The translations under genes and the position numbers were made by a program. This document shows, piece after piece, positions 1 to 4,406 of a stretch of 6,254 nt of DNA. The stretch is from QAMX01 sp003149835. Its GTDB lineage: Bacteria; Bacillota; Clostridia; Oscillospirales; QAMX01. The stretch spans positions 1 to 6,254 of the forward strand of contig CAUGMN010000094.1 in NCBI GenBank assembly GCA_959600635.1, given 5' to 3'. Every line of letters begins with the position of its first letter. Position 1 is the first letter of the stretch. The notes under the pieces are model-generated. The model was not told the origin of the DNA. It was given only the letters and a program-made list of their open reading frames with translations, and ran no database searches.

Positions 1-1
1 C

Positions 2-214
2 GTCTATCTCTCCTCCGACAAAGCGCTCTCCATCGCTCTCGCTCACGCCGGCGTCGCCAAGGCCGACGCGGTTGTATCCGAGTGCAAGCTCGACTACGAT
101 GACGGCAGAGCTGTCTATGAAATCGAGTTCAGAGCCGCGGGCTTTGAGTATGACTATGAAATCGACGCGGTCTCGGGAAAAATTGATCATTCCGAGAAGG
201 ATCAGGACGATTGA
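2..214 (+). CDS. PepSY domain-containing protein, C-terminal fragment (5' end outside window)
   Basis: An open frame enters from the left edge and ends at TGA 212-214, leaving 70 residues. They begin VYLSSDKALSIALAHAGV and continue with an acidic, aromatic stretch containing DDGRAVYEIEF, EYDYEIDA and SGKI, then an acidic tail ending DQDD. The pattern 'helix ALxIALxHAGV, then K-x-D-x-DDGRxVYEIEF, then YDYEIDAxSGKI' is the typical PepSY module of Firmicutes. PepSY domains occur in secreted or membrane-anchored proteins and are thought to act as peptidase inhibitors or regulators in the cell envelope; the exact role is rarely known. The signal peptide and any further PepSY copies would lie upstream, outside the window. 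The stop is followed about 40 bp later by a hairpin, so this is the last gene of its transcription unit. The family call is confident; the function is not. Confidence 0.85.
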   Translation, partial: VYLSSDKALSIALAHAGVAKADAVVSECKLDYDDGRAVYEIEFRAAGFEYDYEIDAVSGKIDHSEKDQDD

Positions 215-252
215 CAGCCGCTGCGCTGTCGATTGATTTGGGTTCAGCGGTC

Positions 253-289
253 AAAGGCGGCATTCCTATTTCATAGGAATGCCGCCTTT
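253..289. terminator. Bidirectional hairpin between convergent genes
   Basis: Bases 253-269 (AAAGGCGGCATTCCTAT) are perfectly complementary to 273-289, giving a 17-bp stem with a 3-nt loop. The outer ends are AAA and TTT, so on either strand the stem ends in a short U run. It lies 38 bp after the PepSY stop and 13 bp beyond the rhamnosidase stop, exactly where a shared terminator for convergent genes is expected. A 10-bp palindrome CGCATATGCG follows at 291-300, then TTTTA. The U tract is short, so termination efficiency is uncertain. Confidence 0.8.
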
Positions 290-302
290 GCGCATATGCG
301 TT

Positions 303-2540
303 TTATCCGGCGCGTCTCAGACAGACCGTCTCCGTCCCGGCCGGTCTGTCGGCCGCCGTGCCCGCGCCCTCAAAGCCCCGCGGCACGACAAACCGGTACG
401 GCTCGGCGGAGCGGATAAAAATCTGCGCCGTATCGCCGTCCTGCATCCACACGACCGATGTGCCGCCCACATGCGCGCTGACCGACGGCAGCGTTTCGGG
501 GAGATACGGCGCGATCACCAGTTCCCTGTCCCGCTCCCCGCTCCTGTCGATGGAAATTCCAGCCAGCATCCGGTAGAAGAGCGTATCCACGCTGCCGAAC
601 ATACAGTGGTTGCCGCTGCCGGATCTGTCCCACGCCTCGCAGAGCGTGTTCTTGCCGTCGAGCAGGTCGCGCCATGACGGATAGCCCTCCTGCATGATCA
701 GCTCGTAGGCCAGCGGCTCCCTGCCGTTTTCGGAGAGCGCATCCATGACGTATTTTGTGCCGAGGATTCCCGTGGTCAGGTGCGTCCCGTGGGCGCGGAT
801 ATCGCCGCAGAGCCGGTCGAGCACGCGCGCCCTGTCCCCGGCAGGGATCAGGCCGGCCGTCAATGCAAACGCCAGCGAGAACTGCGTGTCGGCGCCGAAG
901 CGTCCGTCCGCGTAATAGCGTTCGAGCAGGACGGCCCGCATCTCCTCGCACTGTTTTTGGTACGCCGCCGCGTCCGCCGCGTTGCCGAGCGCCCGCGCAA
1001 ATCTCACGAGGTTGGCGAGGTTCACATACAGGTACAGCGTGTTGCAGCACTCCGGATCGCCGCGGACAAAATCCGGCAGCGCCGATTTCCAATCGCCGAA
1101 ACGGCTTTTGGGCAGGAGATAGCCGTCGCTTGCACGGCGCAGAAACGCGGCGTAGCGTTTCAGCGGCTCGTAATGCTCGGCGATCCACGACCGGTCGCCG
1201 GTGAATTTGTACAGATACCAGACGATCAGGCTGTACCCGCTCGACCAGTCGGCGCTCGTCTCTTCATGCGGCCACGGCGCAATGATCGGGATCAGGCCGT
1301 TTTCGCGCTGGCTGGCTCTGACGTCGCCGAGCCATTTGCGGTAAAACGCCTCCATGTCGAAATTGCAGAGGCAGACCTCGGCGGTGACGTGCGCGTCGCC
1401 GAGCCAGCCGAGACGCTCGTCGCGCTGCGGGCAGTCGAGCGGCAGCCCCATCAGCGCCGAGCGCTGCGTGCGCAGGATCGCCGCGTGCAGGGCATTGAGC
1501 GCCGGAGACGACGAGGTAAAGCCGCCGCGCTCCCCGACGTCGCTGTGCAGCACGAGGTGCTCCACCGAGAGCACCTCGACGTCCGGTTCAGACAGCGTGA
1601 TCTCGGCGAACTGATAGCCGTGATAGGTGAAATACGGCTCGAACCACTCGACGCCTTCGCCAGCGAGCGTATAGGTGTCGGTGTTCTCGGCGCGGCGGTT
1701 TGTGCGCGTGTCGAGCGCGCCGGTTTCTCCGGCGTTTTCGGCGTGGCGCAGCGTGACCGTGGCGCCGCGCCGGCCCGACACGCAGACGCGCAGCCGTCCG
1801 CCGGTGTTTTCGCCGAAGTCGTAGAACAGCGTGCGGCTGTCTTTTCTCAGAAACCGCACCGGCCGCAGCGTGCGGATCACGCGGATCGGCGGGCCGGGAT
1901 TCGGCTCAATCCGCTCGCACGGCGCGGCGACCTCGGCCGCAGCCGCCCAGCCGGAATCGTCGTAGCCGGCGTCGTCCCAGCCCTTTTTGCGCAGGCGTCC
2001 GTCCTCCGCGAAGCCGTTATAGATGCAGTTGGCCGTCACCGCGCCGTCGCTCTGCCGCCATTCGCCGTCTGAGCAGACCTCCATCGCGCCGCCGTCGGCA
2101 AAGCGGATGGCGAGCCGCGCGAGCAGGCGCGGGTTGCCGTACCACTTCATGCGCCAGTCGCAGAAGCGCGGGTTGGCGGCGAACCAGCCGTTGCCGAGCT
2201 CGCACGCGGCCGCGTTCTCCCCAAAGCGCAGCAGGCCGGTCACGTCGTATACATCGTAAAGCGCGCGGCGGTCAAACGCCGTCCGCAGCGGCGCGAGCGC
2301 CGCGTCTCCGACCGGGCGGCCGTTGAGAAAAAACCGGTACAGCCCCAAGCCGCACACCGATAATTCGGCGCGCTCGACCGGTCTGTCCAGCCGGAAACCC
2401 TTCCGCAGCAGCAGCGACGAGCTGCGCGCGATTGGCTCAAACGGCTTTTCCTCGGGCCGCGCGGCGTCCCACGGGTAATTGGCCGCGTCCTCCCCCGCAC
2501 GGGCGCCGATCCAAACGGCGGCTTCAAAGGGATGCTCCAT
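303..2540 (-). CDS. Glycoside hydrolase family 78 alpha-L-rhamnosidase, probably cytoplasmic
   Basis: This 745-residue enzyme is predicted to release terminal alpha-L-rhamnose from glycosides by the inverting mechanism of GH78. Approximate domain order: N-terminal beta-sandwich with ELGNGWF (residues 114-120) and IYNGFAEDGR (173-182); a second beta domain with ENTGGRLRV (244-252) and FTYHGYQFAEI (304-314); an (alpha/alpha)6 barrel (about 335-660); and a small C-terminal beta domain (about 662-745). The barrel carries the family signature DCPQRDERLGWLGDA (369-383), with Glu375 the likely general acid. It also has THLTTGILGT (586-595), and CEAW with Glu635 the likely general base, followed by NHCMFGS (644-650). 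There is no signal peptide, so it probably acts on imported oligosaccharides. The start is ATG 2538-2540; the preceding GAAAGAGAG is only a weak ribosome-binding site, and the frame upstream closes at 2607-2609 without a better start. At 745 residues it is shorter than many GH78 enzymes (about 850-950). Sampled lines are about two-thirds G+C. No sugar transporter or rhamnose-catabolism gene lies beside it in this window. Confidence 0.93.
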   Translation of the reverse strand: MEHPFEAAVWIGARAGEDAANYPWDAARPEEKPFEPIARSSSLLLRKGFRLDRPVERAELSVCGLGLYRFFLNGRPVGDAALAPLRTAFDRRALYDVYDVTGLLRFGENAAACELGNGWFAANPRFCDWRMKWYGNPRLLARLAIRFADGGAMEVCSDGEWRQSDGAVTANCIYNGFAEDGRLRKKGWDDAGYDDSGWAAAAEVAAPCERIEPNPGPPIRVIRTLRPVRFLRKDSRTLFYDFGENTGGRLRVCVSGRRGATVTLRHAENAGETGALDTRTNRRAENTDTYTLAGEGVEWFEPYFTYHGYQFAEITLSEPDVEVLSVEHLVLHSDVGERGGFTSSSPALNALHAAILRTQRSALMGLPLDCPQRDERLGWLGDAHVTAEVCLCNFDMEAFYRKWLGDVRASQRENGLIPIIAPWPHEETSADWSSGYSLIVWYLYKFTGDRSWIAEHYEPLKRYAAFLRRASDGYLLPKSRFGDWKSALPDFVRGDPECCNTLYLYVNLANLVRFARALGNAADAAAYQKQCEEMRAVLLERYYADGRFGADTQFSLAFALTAGLIPAGDRARVLDRLCGDIRAHGTHLTTGILGTKYVMDALSENGREPLAYELIMQEGYPSWRDLLDGKNTLCEAWDRSGSGNHCMFGSVDTLFYRMLAGISIDRSGERDRELVIAPYLPETLPSVSAHVGGTSVVWMQDGDTAQIFIRSAEPYRFVVPRGFEGAGTAADRPAGTETVCLRRAG

Positions 2541-2608
2541 ACCAAACAGCTCTCTTTCAAAGCTCCCCGGCGCATACGGCCGGCGGAACCCCGGTTGATT
2601 TTGTCTTC

Positions 2609-2637
2609 ATCATATCATATTCACCCGCTCGGCGCAA
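2609..2637 (-). promoter_or_regulatory. Candidate sigma-A promoter for the rhamnosidase gene
   Basis: On the minus strand, TTGCGC (complement of 2632-2637) and TATGAT (complement of 2609-2614) are separated by exactly 17 bp. A second overlapping TATGAT (complement of 2614-2619) is less well spaced. The -10 matches 5 of 6 consensus bases and the -35 only 3 of 6, so this would be a weak or activator-dependent promoter. The predicted start near 2602 gives a leader of about 60 nt. Confidence 0.4.
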
Positions 2638-2678
2638 CGAAAAACAGGGATTTTCGCGGAAATATATAATCTGCGCAT

Positions 2679-2740
2679 CGAAACGGAAAACCGTTCGCCG
2701 GCTGACAGACGAGCCTCCGCCGTTTGAAGGCAAACCGCCG
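2679..2740. repeat. Inverted and direct repeats upstream of the rhamnosidase promoter (possible operators)
   Basis: At 2679-2697 CGAAACGG and CCGTTCG flank AAAA, an inverted repeat perfect except for one extra A. At 2722-2735 GTTTG and CAAAC flank AAGG, with CCGCCG in direct orientation on both sides (2717-2722 and 2735-2740). These lie 40-105 bp upstream of the proposed rhamnosidase -35 and 40-100 bp upstream of the rightward -35. They could be binding sites for a sugar-responsive regulator serving either divergent gene. No regulator gene is visible in the window, and arms of 5-7 bp in GC-rich DNA can arise by chance. Confidence 0.25.
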
Positions 2741-2780
2741 TGTTTTCCAAAGCCTTAGAACCTATTTTTTTCTCTTTTGT

Positions 2781-2809
2781 TTTACACACGTCCGTTTCTG
2801 TGGTATAAT
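2781..2809 (+). promoter_or_regulatory. Strong sigma-A-type promoter driving the ytvI-like gene or its leader RNA
   Basis: TTTACA (2781-2786) and TATAAT (2804-2809) are separated by 17 bp, the optimal spacing. TG at 2801-2802, one base before the -10, makes it an extended -10. The tract just upstream (2763-2780) is almost pure pyrimidine and T-rich, resembling an UP element. The -10 is a perfect consensus match and the -35 matches 5 of 6. Transcription should begin around 2815-2817, about 250 nt before the TTG start of the downstream gene. Confidence 0.85.
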
Positions 2810-2811
2810 AT

Positions 2812-2839
2812 CTTTGAAACTGCAAGATCCGTTTCAAAG
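2812..2839 (+). repeat. Hairpin at the predicted transcription start
   Basis: CTTTGAAAC (2812-2820) is perfectly complementary to GTTTCAAAG (2831-2839), with a 10-nt loop. It begins 3 bp after the TATAAT, so the dyad straddles the expected start site. It could be a repressor operator in DNA or a 5'-terminal protective stem in RNA. Its 3' arm overlaps AAAGCT (2836-2841), which can instead pair with AGCTTT at 2891-2896 around the next hairpin. Confidence 0.55.
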
Positions 2840-3064
2840 CTCGCGCGCCATAGTCTCCGGCTGCGGGTTTATGATCGCAGCCGGATAAAAAGCTTTCTCT
2901 TTTTTGGTACAGGCCCGGCGTATTTCCGCTGACCGCCCGCGGCGATCTCCGCCGTCAGGACGCACGAAACGCCTCGCAGCCGGACTGTGGCTTTGTCGAC
3001 TCTTTGCCGGCGCTTTCGCCGAATCGCCGGCAGATTTTCCGAACCTTTACGGAGGTGAACTCTT
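2816..3064 (+). promoter_or_regulatory. Long structured 5' leader with alternative pairings; candidate cis-regulatory RNA
   Basis: This stretch of about 250 nt has no convincing gene. Visible elements in order: the start-site stem; a 10-bp hairpin TCCGGCTGCG (2856-2865) / CGCAGCCGGA (2876-2885), followed by A5 and a 13-nt pyrimidine run ending in T6 (2893-2905); a bulged stem CTGAC/GTCAG (2929-2933/2954-2958) with an inner GCGG/CCGC; an exact second copy of CGCAGCCGGA at 2975-2984; and an 8-bp stem TGCCGGCG (3005-3012) / CGCCGGCA (3025-3032), followed by GATTTTCC just ahead of the Shine-Dalgarno. The 5' arm 2856-2867 can pair with 2973-2984 (12 bp including one G-U) instead of its local partner. 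CGCCTC at 2970-2975 can pair with GAGGTG at 3052-3057. It matches no riboswitch consensus I can recall. It could equally be a short sRNA ending near 2905 plus an ordinary leader. Confidence 0.45.
3051..3057 (+). promoter_or_regulatory. Shine-Dalgarno GGAGGTG that fixes a TTG start
   Basis: GGAGGTG lies 7 nt upstream of TTG 3065-3067. TGA at 3056-3058 overlaps it in the same frame, so translation cannot start further upstream and TTG is the only well-placed start. Confidence 0.9.
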
Positions 3065-4183
3065 TTGGAAGAAAAATCCCTTTATAAGCTGATTCGCCCC
3101 CTTGTCATCCTCTGCTATCTCGTCCTCGCGATTTTGGCGCTGAAATATCTGATGAGCCATGTCATCGGCTGGTTCATGCCGTTTATCATCGCGTTTTTCG
3201 TCTCGCGTTTCGCTCTGCCGATTTCGCGCGGCCTCGTCAAAAAGCTGCGCTTTCGGCGCACTCCCGCCTGTATTGTCAGCACCATTATCGTCATGCTGCT
3301 CTGTCTGCTGATCGTCGGGTTGATCGTGTTTTTTATCTATCTGCGTCTCGTCCCCTTTTTCAAAGATCTCTCGGTAACCTACGCCAGCGCATCGGAACAG
3401 CTTTCCTCCCTGTGGGACGATCTGCTCCGTTTTTTGGACAGATTTCCACCCGCCGTTTCCGACGCGGTGTCGAAGGCGATCTCGCAGATTCCCCAGAACA
3501 TCGACTTTTACGGGCTCTTTGGCCGCCCGCTCCTCAACGCCGCCTCCTCCCTCCCCGTCGCCATCCTCTCCGTGGTCGCGACCGTCGTCTCGTCTTTTTT
3601 CTTTACGATCTACAACGACGCGGTGTCGCGCTTTATCCGCGCTTTCGTGCCGGAATCGATTTATGAGAAGGTCGTTCGAACCTATCGCTATCTGTTTTCC
3701 TCGCTGTTCAACTGGCTGAAAGCGCAGTGCATCCTGTGCAGCATCTGCCTGTTTGAGCTTTTTGTCGGTTTTCTGATTATGGGCTTCAAAAACGCTTTCC
3801 TTCTGGCGTTTTTGATCGCTCTCATCGATTTTCTGCCGGTCCTCGGCGCCGGCGCCGTGCTGATTCCGTGGGCGCTGATCGCGCTTCTGCTCGGCAGCTA
3901 TAAGCTGGCGCTCTCGCTGGCGGTGCTGTACGTCGTCATCCTCGTTGTGCGCAACCTTTTAGAGCCGCATGTGGTGGCGCACCAGATCGGCCTGCATCCG
4001 CTGGTGACGCTGATGGGCATTTATGTCGGTTTCCGTATGTTCGGCTTCGCCGGCATGTTCATCGTCCCGCTGATCCTGCTCTGTATCATCAAGCTGAACG
4101 AATGGGGCTATATTCATTTTTGGAAAACCGACGCGCCGCCCGATCCGAAGAATGAGATTCTCTCGGTCGAGCCGGAAAAATAG
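3065..4183 (+). CDS. ytvI: AI-2E/UPF0118-family integral membrane permease, YtvI-like
   Basis: This 372-residue polytopic membrane protein matches the length of Bacillus YtvI (about 370). Hydrophobic segments lie at about residues 12-30, 34-50, 70-95, 162-183, 218-240, 243-260, 262-293 and 310-345. A soluble, mostly helical stretch sits at about 96-160, the usual position of the extramembrane domain in this family. Family-typical motifs are ALIDFLPVLGAGAVLIPWAL (252-271), RNLLEP (296-301), and the C-terminal IGLHPLVTLMGIYVGFRMFG (308-327) followed by GMFIVP. The family includes the putative AI-2 exporter TqsA and the sporulation-associated YtvI; the substrate of YtvI-type members is unknown, so transport of AI-2 should not be assumed. 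The start is TTG after a strong GGAGGTG. The gene stands alone, behind a strong promoter and a long leader, converging on the ammonium transporter gene. The short C-terminal tail is charged and Pro-rich. The family call is firm; assignment to YtvI rather than another paralogue is probable. Confidence 0.88.
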   Translation: MEEKSLYKLIRPLVILCYLVLAILALKYLMSHVIGWFMPFIIAFFVSRFALPISRGLVKKLRFRRTPACIVSTIIVMLLCLLIVGLIVFFIYLRLVPFFKDLSVTYASASEQLSSLWDDLLRFLDRFPPAVSDAVSKAISQIPQNIDFYGLFGRPLLNAASSLPVAILSVVATVVSSFFFTIYNDAVSRFIRAFVPESIYEKVVRTYRYLFSSLFNWLKAQCILCSICLFELFVGFLIMGFKNAFLLAFLIALIDFLPVLGAGAVLIPWALIALLLGSYKLALSLAVLYVVILVVRNLLEPHVVAHQIGLHPLVTLMGIYVGFRMFGFAGMFIVPLILLCIIKLNEWGYIHFWKTDAPPDPKNEILSVEPEK

Positions 4184-4213
4184 CAGCGTTCTGTTCTTGA
4201 TGGCTGGACAGCA

Positions 4214-4257
4214 CCCGCCGGAATCAGGAAATGGACGATTTGACAAGTTCCGGCGGG
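4214..4257 (+). repeat. 10-bp inverted repeat downstream of the ytvI-like gene
   Basis: CCCGCCGGAA (4214-4223) is perfectly complementary to TTCCGGCGGG (4248-4257), with a 24-nt loop, starting 30 bp after the stop codon. Its 3' arm overlaps the 5' arm of the compact hairpin at 4251-4266, so the two cannot form together. Confidence 0.6.
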
Positions 4258-4270
4258 AAGCCGCCGCTTT
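4251..4270 (+). terminator. Candidate intrinsic terminator of the ytvI-like gene
   Basis: CGGCGG (4251-4256) and CCGCCG (4261-4266) form an all-G/C 6-bp stem with a GAAG tetraloop, followed by CTTTCCGTTTC. The tail is only moderately U-rich, so the stronger 20-bp hairpin just downstream may be the main stop signal. Confidence 0.45.
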
Positions 4271-4277
4271 CCGTTTC

Positions 4278-4325
4278 AAAAACATCCCCGCTGAAAAGAA
4301 ACCGTTTTCTTTTCAGCGGGGATGT
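4278..4325. terminator. 20-bp perfect hairpin between convergent genes; intrinsic terminator for amt on the minus strand
   Basis: Bases 4282-4301 are perfectly complementary to 4306-4325, with a CCGT loop at 4302-4305. Read on the minus strand, the stem ends ...GGGGATGT and runs straight into T (complement of AAAAA at 4278-4282), giving a short U tract about 80 bp after the amt stop. On the plus strand no U tract follows, but so stable a stem may still block the ytvI-side transcript. Confidence 0.8.
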
Positions 4326-4406
4326 CTGCATTGTCCGGCATTCGCTGCGGAGCAAGACCTCTCTATTGATTCCTCCGCATTCTATACAAATCGCCCAATG
4401 CCGTTC

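Noticed and set aside
291..300. 10-bp palindrome CGCATATGCG as a regulatory site
   Set aside because: It sits between convergent gene ends next to the terminator, where no promoter is expected; best treated as part of the termination region.
780..2072. 430-codon plus-strand open frame opposite the rhamnosidase gene
   Set aside because: It lies wholly antisense to a gene with clear GH78 motifs, its translation is Arg/Ala-rich without any recognisable domain, and long antisense frames are expected in GC-rich coding DNA.
2610..2837. 75-codon minus-strand frame in the divergent intergenic region
   Set aside because: It begins at TTG with no ribosome-binding site, runs through the strong rightward promoter, and its product shows no recognisable domain.
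2871..2888. Five-codon ORF (ATG ATC GCA GCC GGA TAA) in the loop and 3' arm of the second leader hairpin, considered as a leader peptide
   Set aside because: There is no Shine-Dalgarno at proper distance, and the codons show no run of one amino acid as in attenuation peptides.
2904..3064. Known riboswitch or T-box in the leader
   Set aside because: I looked for conserved cores of the T-box, cobalamin, FMN, glycine, SAM, preQ1 and yybP-ykoY classes and saw none. A covariance-model search would be decisive.
2904..3092. 62-codon plus-strand frame overlapping the start of the ytvI-like gene
   Set aside because: No ribosome-binding site, no recognisable domain, and it covers the structured leader and the real start in another frame.
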